From Symsagittifera roscoffensis (taxonomy: Eukaryota > Xenacoelomorpha > Acoela > Convolutidae): a DNA stretch of 64,000 bases. The translations under genes were made by a program, and so were the position numbers. The DNA lies in the NCBI RefSeq assembly GCF_963678635.1, contig NC_087071.1, forward strand, positions 31,978,141 through 32,042,140, given 5' to 3'. The notes under the pieces are model-generated. The model was not told where the DNA came from. It made no database searches and was given only the letters and a program-made list of their open reading frames with translations. Below are positions 54,600-64,000 of the stretch, one piece after another (position 1 is the first letter of the stretch; the number at the start of each line of letters is the position of its first letter).

Positions 54600-55290
54600 T
54601 TTCAATTGTCCCTCAAATCAGAATGGTACTCTACGGATCAATCAATCTGAGATCCTGGACTTTGTCAAAGAGTTCTGATATCTGGTTGACATGATATCCG
54701 GTGAACGTGACGCAATACATGCATCATGTGTCAGAACAGCAGCTTTCTGGACGAAATGGCGGTAGATTACTCCCTGCTGCTGAATATGAGAAATTGACTT
54801 GATTACAAGATGTCATAACTACGGACCAAGGCGATATCCAGCTTTCGTTGGAGTGCTGATATGAAAGCTCTGCATAGGATTACAGGACAGAGTTACGAAC
54901 GAAGCAGTAATTAAAATGACAGGTCTTGTAGATCTGGTCAAGCTACAAATTCAGTCACGGCTACAATGGTTTGGCAATTTTCAGTGAAGAGAAGAATATC
55001 ATGCGCTAAAATCAACAGATCGTGTTTCAGTGCCACGGAAAAGACCAGCAAGGAGACCTAAAAAACGCTGGATCGATTGTGTTAAGCGGGACCTGAATAC
55101 TTTAAGCCTCAAACCCAGACTGCCTTGGTCGAATGGCATGGGAAAACATCATCCTCCTTGAAACAGCTTGAATGATATTCAGAATGCCATCATCTGAAAT
55201 GCTGGAATTGGTTTAGCCATCCAGATATACAATTGCTCACGCTCAAAACGGACAAAAATTGCATTAGTAGTAGTATGTATTGTATGTATA
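54600..55290 (+). pseudogene. LINE reverse transcriptase C-terminal remnant
   Basis: Broken frames give EILDFVKEF, YLVDMISGERDAI, ASCVRTAAFWTKW, then LQSRLQWFGNF and finally KRPARRPKKRWIDCVKRDL. This order is that of the RT end of RTE/CR1-like non-LTR elements. Several stops interrupt it. It ends in a TAGTAGTATGTATTGTATG-type simple tail at about 55,262-55,290, as LINE 3' ends do. Confidence 0.75.
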
Positions 55291-56100
55291 TCGATAGTTA
55301 AAAAGTTTTTGAGTTTATTGATAATTTTCTAGCTCACTGTGATGAAAGTATTCATAAGTCAACTTTTTCAATACTTTTTAACTGGATTCCGCAAGGCGGA
55401 CTTAATTTCGAATGCTTAAAAGGTAAAAAAATTCCACAGAGAAACTGACCAAAAACTTGTAGTTTACAATTCTTCCTAACTAATGAACATTTCTCAAGTT
55501 TTATTTTCCCAAATAAAACTGTTTAATGGGGACTTACTCTCCAGCAAGCCAGCTTTTTAAATGTTTAATTAAGAGTGCATTTTTCGGCTCATAAGTAAGT
55601 TCAATTCGAATTTGCGGAATCCCAGGCCTACTTTTGATTTGCCCGCGTTGAACAGTTTTCTATGCTTTGACTTCATATCAGAATAAGTTTCAACCATTTG
55701 AAAAAACTTCGCATGTGTGACGTACGTCTTCCTGTAGGTTAACCTGTTCCGGATTCTACTTGCCGGCATTTATTACATTGCAGCCAATTATGATTGGATT
55801 CCGCATAAAACTGTTGTCAATTCAGTTATTAAGCACTCCTTTTTAAATTCAGGTTTTATCACTTAAATGTATATTTTTTTGTTGTAAATACTCATCTATT
55901 TGCCCTCTTCGATAACACCAACCATCAACTATTTTTCATAAAAATTTTTTTACGAATCCATTGCTAATTATTACTCTGAGAAGTTTTTTGTTTATTCAAC
56001 TAGAATATCAAGTAAGAATTTACTGGTTGTAACGCTTCTACGATGATTAAATCGAGAAGGAGAGATGAGAAACAGAGAAGGAAACGATGGTCGACGCATT
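55291..56100. other. No supported gene
   Basis: A 66-codon minus-strand frame (55,569-55,769, starting MPASRIRNRLTYRK) is somewhat richer in coding-like codons, but there is no domain or splice support. Confidence 0.3.
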
Positions 56101-56139
56101 TAGTATTAAAAAAATCCAGAAAGTCGGTCAGAATAGTTT

Positions 56140-56415
56140 TTGAAGAGTTGCAAAATTTTTGAGCCCAATCCTTACATTGCGCATACTTCTATCATTTATG
56201 GTACCTTTGGATCCGACGTTGACAAGGAAGGTCAATTTAACTTCATTGTTGTCCCGAAATCAGTATTGACATGGAAATCAGTATCGTCCCGAAAACATTT
56301 TGGCGTTGTCACAGTTCATCTACAGAACCAACAAATTGAACTCAGAGGCGAAGCTGAGCTTCACATCAGTTGCTCTATTAAAATATACAATGAATTAGAG
56401 CATAAAAAGCTGTAA
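56140..56415 (+). CDS. Coding-like open frame, unknown
   Basis: 91 codons open to TAA. The part from EPNPYIAHTSIIYGTFGSDV to the end has varied, protein-like composition with few low-complexity runs. The only upstream start is TTG, so it would be an exon or a remnant. I recognise no family. Confidence 0.25.
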   Translation: MKSCKIFEPNPYIAHTSIIYGTFGSDVDKEGQFNFIVVPKSVLTWKSVSSRKHFGVVTVHLQNQQIELRGEAELHISCSIKIYNELEHKKL

Positions 56416-56779
56416 AAATGAGCCACGTACTTGAGATTTTTCAAAAAACTCAAAACTTTACAAAAATTTAAAAATAGGTGCGATATAGCAGTTCTATAAG
56501 CTTAATGATTCTTAAACACTTTTTACCAGATCAAACTACACAAAAAATGTGAAGCTGGAAGAAAACATTTACGACGTAGTTTCACCATACAAAAAATTTG
56601 TTTACAAAAAAACTGCGATCAAAAAAATATCAAACTTTCAAAAAGTTCAAAAGAGTTTTATTCGATGCATTCTTAAAACAGAAATGAAAAGTAAAAAAAA
56701 AACAGGTATTATGAAAGTGTATGGGTTTTAATTTATTTTCAATGTTATTTTTGAGACGCTATAAAAAGTTTTCAATTTT

Positions 56780-57740
56780 CTTACAAATGTAGTTTTTCTC
56801 AAAAACTACTTTGCCGATTTTCAAAAAAAGTACCAATGGGAAGTCCACCCACTCCCTTGTGTGCCTGCATGAACTCCTTATCTCTTTTTGATAACACCAC
56901 TTGGTACAGCCTTTTAAAATTTTGGGTTCAATGGATAGAAGACATGCATAAGTTGTGCAAAGCACCCCTGCATGAATGGCTATGCCCCAATTTTGCTTTC
57001 ACAAAAAATGATGGCCCTCGGAAAAATCTATTTTGATTTTTGAACGTTTCAAACTTTTGACTTTTCTCAAAAACCACCTTCCCAAGTCTGAGATTTTGCG
57101 TTCAAAGAGAACGGATTATGGGAAGCTTCCATGACAGCGATTAAGCCCAAACTTTCTTACAAGAAGTGATCGTCCCCGGAAAAATCAATTACTTAATTTT
57201 CAACTGTTTTTAATTTTTTTTAATTCGCTCAAAATCTTCCTCTCAACTCGCAAAAGCAATTGGAGTTGGAATGGAGGGAACAGGTAGTTTGAAACTTACC
57301 TGCAGAAGCGGCTACGCTTAAATTTTTCTTTCACAAATATTATGACCATTGGAAAAATTTTCAAGTTTTTTGTAATTTTTTTCTCAGAATTACCCACTCA
57401 AGTCTAAAACTTTGGTTTCAATCGAAAAATTGTTTCTCGAGAACTACCCACGCAAATCTAAGATTTTGGGGGTTCAATCAAATTTTATTTTGAGTTTTCA
57501 GCAAAACTAGCCTCCCAAATCTGGAGTTTTGAATTCAATGGAAAAAACGGGTTGTGGTAAGCTCCCCTACATAAGCTGCTACGCCTGAAAGATTTTGAAC
57601 CAAAAGTTATGGTTCTCGAAAAGGCCAAATTTTTGGCTTATATGGCTGTTTTCTGAAACTTTTTGACTTCCTCGAAAAATGACTCTCTCAAATTTGAGAT
57701 TTCTGGTTCCATGGACAAAAAAATCATCACGACCTATATG
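56780..57740. repeat. Diverged ~165-bp tandem repeat
   Basis: Recurring landmarks: GGAAAAATC at about 57,014, 57,179 and GGAAAAATT at 57,352; GCATGAATGGCTATGCCC, GACAGCGATTAAGCCC and GCAGAAGCGGCTACGCTT at about 56,980, 57,136 and 57,304; and TTTGGGTTCAATGGA-type words throughout. Confidence 0.5.
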
Positions 57741-58194
57741 TCTGTCTGAACTATGTTCATCGAACTAGAGATATAAGCTCAAAAACTTGAAGCTATAAAT
57801 TCTGAAATGCTTAACTTTTGCGGCTCTCTTTCTTCGAAAACTCACAATGATGCAAATCTATTTTCTCCTTCATTAGACTCAGAAATAGTTCCATCAGCCG
57901 ATAAAACATACGTCAAGACTATTTAGGTCGAACTTAACTATAAGCGAAAAAACATTCGGAAAAAAATTAAACAGTCAAAGTTTTTAAAATCAGAAACCAC
58001 AACAAAGAATCAAATAACACTTTCGACCAGTACTTTCGCAAGTAGAACAGAATGTTCCGACCACATTCTCAGAAAAGTGTCATTTTTTTTCGAGTAACAC
58101 TTTTTTTGTACGTCAATTAACTATAAGAACGCATAGGAATTTAGTGAATTTGGCATTAACGAATTCAATTGTCTTCAGAAATCAATCAACAAAA

Positions 58195-58860
58195 AATGTC
58201 ATTTTTAGCAGAGAAAATTTTTAATAAAATTGAAAGTTCTCTGTTGCCAGAAGCGCTAAGTGGAGCGTCAAAAAAAACTAACTTTCTTTTCATTATACTC
58301 AAATTTTTTAATCCCAATTGCTAATTGTTATATATAACGAACGTTCCTCGAGCGTTTAACTAGCTCTAAAATGGACGCAAAACCAAAAAATGCTGTTTTT
58401 CTTGAGACTGGAAAAAACTTTGGAAATTTTTAAAGGTCATTCAACACACAACTGAAGGGCTTTTTTAAATTGTGGCACCTGCTTTTGCGTGACAAAATAC
58501 CTAATTTTGGGTGAAAGTTCAATCGCCGGAACAATTACAATGAAAATATCTGAAAACTCAACAAAGGTTAAAATGTTGCCGTGTTTAAGCAGACAAACCA
58601 TAAGCAACAGCCGATAAGCCCATCATTTTTCAAATTAAAAAAAAACATTAGCCTGAACTGAGTTTTAAATGAAATGTGTTCAAAATTTTTTCAATGTTTT
58701 GCAATAAAAATTTTGAAACTTTCAAGTTTTCTTTTGACAGAGAAGCGCGAAATGCAGCTTCCAAAACTAGTTTTCCTTTCAAATTACTCAGTTTTTTAGC
58801 ACAAATTGCTAATTTTTATATACAACACACGTTCTTCCCGGTTACCGCCCCACGAGTGTC
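58195..58860. repeat. Two diverged direct-repeat blocks
   Basis: 58,215-58,350 and 58,700-58,835 share AAATTTTTAATAAAATTGAAA-like, TTTCAAATTACTCA-like and AATTGCTAATT..TATATA order, about 480 bp apart. Confidence 0.35.
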
Positions 58861-59390
58861 AGTGTCAAAGTGATAGCTACGAAAAATATCTACCTAGAAT
58901 CAGCCCTACAAACAGTCAGTGACCGTCTGTTCTTGTTTGGCATACCTCCACGACTCCCCCTGAGGAGGGGAAATAACTCCTGCAAGATCACGAGCTGCCT
59001 CGACATTGCGCTCTGTTTAACGTCTGATTGAGCAAAAAGCCGGGAACAGTGACTGGTACTTTAGAGGTCTCTCAGTCATTGTCTACTGCGAACAGCAAAT
59101 CTAGGAGACAGATAACGTGAATCTCAAAAAACAGCTCTAAACAGACTTCGATTGATCTTAATCAACCGAATATTGTACGAAGATTTCTCGAAAGATAGCA
59201 GTCAATTACGAGCCAAACGAGTTTCAGTGTTCTCTTCAGTTCGGTTGCTTCCATGGTGCCTTTACCGGTTAAAGCTTAGCACCTTTTTTCCTTTATATTC
59301 CGAATTTCTTTTGACTGGCATCAGGTCACCTCTCGTCAGGTTTCATTGTCAATTAAGTCTGTAAACGTAGCGTAAATTTTAAGATCATTC
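58861..59390. other. No supported gene
   Basis: Moderately GC-richer than the flanks, but I find no domain, splice pair or RNA gene. Confidence 0.3.
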
Positions 59391-59396
59391 ATCCAC

Positions 59397-59610
59397 GAGG
59401 GATAGGACCAACATACGAGCTGTACAGCTCATCACGGCGAACCGCTGTTGTGCCCCTGCTTAAGAACTACATGCAATTTTTTTTGGTTATTTTTCTGGGC
59501 TGGGTAATGTTGCCTCACCCTCAAGCAACGAGCACGGATCATGGTGGGCCTCGAACATCCGACCTTTCGATTGAGAGGCGGAGACGTAACCACTTCACCA
59601 CTGCCCCCCA
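59397..59610 (-). mobile_element. tRNA-derived SINE
   Basis: On the minus strand a tRNA-like head reads GGCAGTGGTGAAGTGGTTAC (box A, 59,586-59,605) and GGATGTTCGAG (box B, 59,550-59,560), with an anticodon-arm-like CGCCTCTCAATCGAAAGG between. The body includes an internal A-run and GAGCTGTACAGCTC, a perfect palindrome, at about 59,418-59,431. The body aligns with 8,150-8,242. The acceptor stem is not formed, so it is a SINE and not a tRNA gene. Confidence 0.65.
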
Positions 59611-59649
59611 AATTCGGATCGAAAAAAATCTTCACAACAATTTCAAAAC

Positions 59650-60180
59650 GAATAACGATCGAATATAAACTAAATAATCAATTACAGCAAACATGAGAAC
59701 CGAGCAAAAGTAAGCAATCGCAATTGCAAAACGTGCACTGACACAAAAGACAAAAAAAACCGCTGTTTACTTGCATTGCAAGCGGAGAAATCAAGCACCT
59801 AACAAAAAGAACTGGTATGAACCAGCAAGCTATATTGGCGTACTATCAAAAATAATTATCATGCTGACCTGTCAAGAAATTTTTTTTATATTGGGCCAAT
59901 TTTATAGAGCTCGAGACGTCATCTTTGAGGTCAAGATATAGAAGAACTTAAAACAAGTGAAGGTCAATAACCTTAGGTCAAAGTTAGAAACTTTATCAAT
60001 TTTGAAAGAAAAATAACTTTGCGACCTGTCTGGGATCTGGGCATCGAAAGCAATATCGACATTCTGTTCAACAAACATAATTAACAGACGATTTACCAGA
60101 AGAATCACTCTTCCTAAACTAGCACTCTTCCTGCAGAGCGAGCAACAACCAGAAGACAAAACACGATTGAGTGCGCAAAG
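59650..60180. other. No supported gene
   Basis: AT-rich with scattered short GC patches. Possibly the decayed 5' part of the LINE that follows. Confidence 0.3.
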
Positions 60181-60189
60181 GTGTCATGA

Positions 60190-61020
60190 ACATACCGGAC
60201 GAAAAACTTGAACTTGAAAAAGATTTTGTAGCCATCGAGATCAAACAAGAAATATCAATAATAGTCTGTTGTCTGCTCAACTCACCAGAGACAAGACAGT
60301 ACAGATGGAAAGACCAGTTGTTAAAAATTCATTGACTACCTCAACGAAAAGGCAATGCAATAGTCATCATTGGTGATGTTAATTTCGATTGTGCTAATTA
60401 GAGAGATTTCATATCAAACGACAAATACGAAAATGATGCATTAGAAAGTTTATCGGAGCTATAATTTATCGAGTTGCTAGAGCAAAAATGCAAAAAGCAA
60501 CTCGACAGTTTCCTTAAAAATCCAAACATTATTATTAAAACGAAAAAAAACATAGCTCGGATCATCAACCATACATCGTGTCATTACAATGCGAAATCAA
60601 GTCTAAAACAGAGCCAAAGAGACAAAAGTATGCGTTTAGGAAAGTAGACTGGCAACACCTAAACAACTTCATTGTAGAGATTCCACTTCAACCATACCTC
60701 TTCAGTAACGGCGTCTAACTATTAAGACAGTGGTATAAATGGCTCGAGTAGTGATTAAATGATAATGTGATCAAAAACATTCTCACAGTAAAAAAAATTG
60801 CCTTATCTCACAGATCAAAGTTGTTTCAATGGAAAAAAGCAAAATCTCTCACCTTTTGAAAAAAACTTTAATCGGATGCTAATGTATAGTCGTGGACTTC
60901 CATGTGCAATTGCGGACAATGTAACCCAATTCAGAAATTCATCTCAGCTGTGAAGTGACGAGAGCGAGCCCTAGATCAGATGCTGATCGAAAGCCTAAAC
61001 TACTACTACTACTTTAGGTT
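60190..61020 (+). pseudogene. LINE endonuclease remnant
   Basis: Frames read VAIEIKQEISIIVCCLLNSP, IGDVNFDC (60,372-60,394) and, after several breaks, SDHQPYIVSLQCEIKSKTE (from 60,556). These match the order of the APE-type endonuclease (GD-NF and SDH-P catalytic motifs). A following KVDWQHLNNFI fits the linker towards RT. It ends near a CTACTACTACTACTTTA tail at 61,001-61,017, so the RT part is mostly lost. Confidence 0.65.
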
Positions 61021-63800
61021 AAAAAAACAATTGCTCACAAGATTCGACCCAAGGCCCTGAGCCGTTTACCAGCTTTCGTATCAGTGATTAGAATTAAATT
61101 TTCAATTGAGCATGTTTGCTGCAGAATTGATTGCTGCACAAATGATTCAGTGATTTTGTTCAACTAATTGTTAACACGAGTCAATAATCTTCCTTGATAA
61201 CGCTCGCTAAAGGCAAGCGTAACAAGCATTTAAGTTGAAAGCAAATCTGCTTTTTGCGCGCAATAAAAACCCTTCTCGATTGAAACCAGAACAGTCCACA
61301 TATTTGACTGACAGATTATTGTTTTCATATGAGCACATCTGTTTACGACCAAAATAATGTAAACGAAATTTGTCGAAGGATGTAGAAACCATGCAAAAAC
61401 GGCTCTTGTTAACTGCTAACCGAGCACGATATCTTTTTTGCACTTTTTTTTTCTAAACAAAGTATTAGTTATTTATTTCACAGGCAATTTTCCCATTAAT
61501 TGCTTTGAAAACAAGCACATTTTTCCTACTTCAGTAGTCGTTTTTAAGTCAGCTGGGATGTCTCTAGCTTGGTTTGAAAAAAACTAAAGCTAAAATTAAA
61601 TTCTAGTCAATGCCACTCGTACGGCCACGTTACATTTTGTGGCCTAACGAAAGCGGAAAACAGTTGATAATAAAAACGCAATTTAAATTAATTTAACGAA
61701 AGAATGTAAATGGAATTAGATTAGGATTAGAACTATTTTCGATTATCATCCCAATTGAGATTCCGATTAAAGGTGAACAACAAAAACTAGCCGATATACA
61801 AAAAATGGCAAAGATCAGGATCGAATCTAGCCAAAAGTTTCGCTATTTGCTTTAAAATCTGCAATGTCTTTAATCCTTAAGCAATACGGACCACTTTTAT
61901 ACAGCAGCTAGTTTATTTACCACACGTTACTAACCATACATCATAATATCGTTAACAAAATGGAGTCTTTCCTTTGGATGCCATTTTTGATGTCACAATT
62001 TAAGTCATAAATTGACATTTGAATGAACCTTTAAAAATGTTCAAATTACTATATAAACCCAGATTAGTCAAAAATTACCTGATTAGTTGAAAAATATGCA
62101 GTTACCTTCGTATTAACATCAACTGGAAAGCCCCATATTAAATAATCCCTCACAATACAGCAACCTATTACGTACTCTGCATGTGAAGAGCAGAGAAAAA
62201 CAATAGCCATAAGTTATAATATCACTCATTTCTTGATCTTCGCTTATCGAATTCAAAAACAAACAAACACTTTTTGAACTTTATTGATTCAGTGCAAAGA
62301 ATCAAACCTGATGACACAACTGCATATTAACACATGACAATATGGCCTCGTTTCAGCGCTAAATTTTTTCCCATTATCGAAACTTTTTCCGCAAAAAGAG
62401 TAAGTTCAAAATTCACTCATTCAAACTTTGACTGATTGCAAGACGTTTCTTATTTACGCCTTCAATAAACTTATCTTGAATCTGTTAATTTTTCAAAGAA
62501 AAAAGCTCAGGAAAAAACGCGATAATGTTTGATTTTTAGGTAAGCACCATAAGATTAAATTGACTCGATTGAACATTGCAAAATTTCTATCACACAATTT
62601 CTATTCACGTTGTAATTAATCAATCTAAACTAGGCAAGAAAAGTGAGCAATAATCCTTCACATGAAATCTCGATTCAATAACGACAACTTCGTCAAATTC
62701 GTCAGCTCTTTTCCTTGTTTCTATCTTGGCAGTTTCTAGACATTAACTGCTTAAAATGAGTTAAAACATCCTCATTTAAAAGCCTTAAATCTTTTAATAA
62801 GATTACTTTTCCCATTTCAATTTTGAGCAACTGAAAAGCAAGAGATACTAATGTATAACTTACTTTTAGTAAGCGGTTAAATCCTGCCTCAAAAAGTTAA
62901 AAACGCACCACAAAAAACTCGATTGCAGTTAAGATAATGAAAAAGAAAAAAGCGAATTTTGACAAGTTATCAATCAGTTGGTATGGAAACACGGAATTAT
63001 TTCAACACTTGAGTTACAATGGTGCGGTTATTGATAACTAAACAGTCAAATAAAAGGTGATTTTTCTAGTGTTTTGACTATTTTTATTGCTAAGAAAGAA
63101 AGACGATTGGTATTTGGCTGGTACAATTAGCTCCTGATTACCTAACATTAGGAATCTTTTACTCGATGTACAAACAAATTTGCTGAATTTTCAAACAGAA
63201 ATATACAATTATCATATTCCTTCAAAACTTTTTAAGACAGATTAGTTTGTAACACGATTAGACATCAATCCATTTGAGTGCTCAAATGAATTTTAATAGA
63301 AAAAAAAACTAATTATCATTTGTTATCCTTTTGTGTAACATTGACACCTGAAAAGATTCCATTTCACGCTTTCTTACTTTTAATGCACATGAAAAAATTG
63401 GGAGCGAAATTTAGCAGTAACTTGCTATTGGCATCGAGTATTTCAAATAAGGTCCGAATTGCGAAAGGAAACTAGTTAGATTCGGTCTCAGAACAGCAGA
63501 AAAAGCGTAAGCACCCGTTCAAATCATTCTACCAAAAAACAGGGCGAAACTTATCCAATGGGCACATTTTGGTCTGATTTAAGATTCGATTGCCATATGT
63601 TGCAATTTAATAGAAAGTAAGAGCTTATATGTCAGTAAAATATTCAATTAATAAGCGAATGTTTTGAAATCAGAAACCGCTTATCATGCAGGGTTCGGCT
63701 ATTTCAATTTTAACAACTGTTCGCCAGAACTTAAATGAATGGGTGCTTAAAAAATCAAGTTAGATCAGGTTAGAACAAGTTTGATCAACCACAGGCTTGT
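61021..63800. other. Gene-free A/T-rich region
   Basis: No exon, RNA gene, repeat array or transposon end that I can support. Confidence 0.35.
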
Positions 63801-63812
63801 CTCGTTTTTTAA

Positions 63813-63960
63813 CCAATCACGGATTGGTAGTCACTTTGCAAATCAGCCAATCACAATTCATCATTCACACTCGCTGAGCCAATCAAGCTCTAGATGCAAA
63901 ATCACTCATGACTCGTTTATGCTTCGCGCTTCGAGTTTGACTTGAATTTTGCGTATTGGA
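63813..63960. promoter_or_regulatory. CCAAT-box cluster, possible promoter
   Basis: CCAAT occurs at 63,813, 63,847 and 63,879 on the plus strand with 34- and 32-bp spacing, and ATTGG (reverse) at 63,823 and 63,955. Each plus-strand box has the NF-Y-like context CCAATCA. It ends at the window edge, where CpG content rises (CTCGCGTGCGATCCAGCG). Confidence 0.45.
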
Positions 63961-64000
63961 ATTACTGCAATAACTCATTTTTCTCGCGTGCGATCCAGCG

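Noticed and set aside
56780-57740. CRISPR array
   Set aside because: Units are about 165 bp, diverged and without short constant repeats; the DNA is eukaryotic.
59544-59610. Minus-strand tRNA gene
   Set aside because: tRNA-like boxes are present, but no acceptor stem forms, and the body shared with 8,150-8,242 shows a SINE.

Overview
The window looks like animal nuclear DNA. It is AT-rich, has a gene with long GT-AG introns, and carries many SINE-like repeats, decayed LINEs, a hAT-type MITE and a very large LTR retroelement. I cannot name the species. Nothing points to a bacterium, an organelle or a free virus.

Layout. (1) 1-14,230: the 3' part of a plus-strand WD40-repeat (beta-propeller) gene. 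Eight exons between 5,199 and 14,230 join in phase to 381 codons and end at a TGA; a 27-nt in-phase microexon candidate lies at 5,627-5,653. The 5' exons are not visible and probably lie upstream of the window. The introns and the first 5 kb are full of a dispersed, roughly 650-bp tRNA-related repeat whose 3' tail folds into a conserved hairpin, plus other tRNA-like fragments and a hAT MITE with a perfect 8-bp target duplication. (2) 14,231-21,480: mostly non-coding, with several inverted repeats and a TG microsatellite. (3) 21,481-45,050: a 23.6-kb LTR element on the minus strand with two 410-bp LTRs, a 4-bp target duplication (GTTG) and a primer-binding site. (4) 45,051-64,000: A-rich sequence with one intact sulfotransferase-like gene (minus strand, 50,674-51,444), a second inverted MITE copy, three decayed LINE pieces, several ancient tandem repeats, a CpG/C-rich patch and a CCAAT-box cluster at the right edge.

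The element is the most interesting part. In its own direction it reads: LTR, primer-binding site, 1.2-kb leader with a three-fold motif, small basic ORF1, a 1,249-aa Gag with capsid-like domain, CCHC knuckle and start of the protease, Ty3-type protease/RT/integrase with a GPY/F module, a membrane/proline-rich ORF X, an envelope gene of the chuvirus-glycoprotein type, a long ORF Y, LTR. ORF1/gag and ORF X/env overlap by a few bases. The copy is dead: the protease frame is shifted, RT has a stop, most of RNase H and the integrase catalytic core are missing, and env is broken in several places.

After insertion, a 5.65-kb segment (end of ORF Y through env and ORF X) was duplicated in tandem at an 8-bp microhomology. 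The LTRs differ at about 6 of 410 positions, the duplicate copies at only about 12 of 5,646, so the duplication is several times younger than the insertion. All comparisons are by eye.
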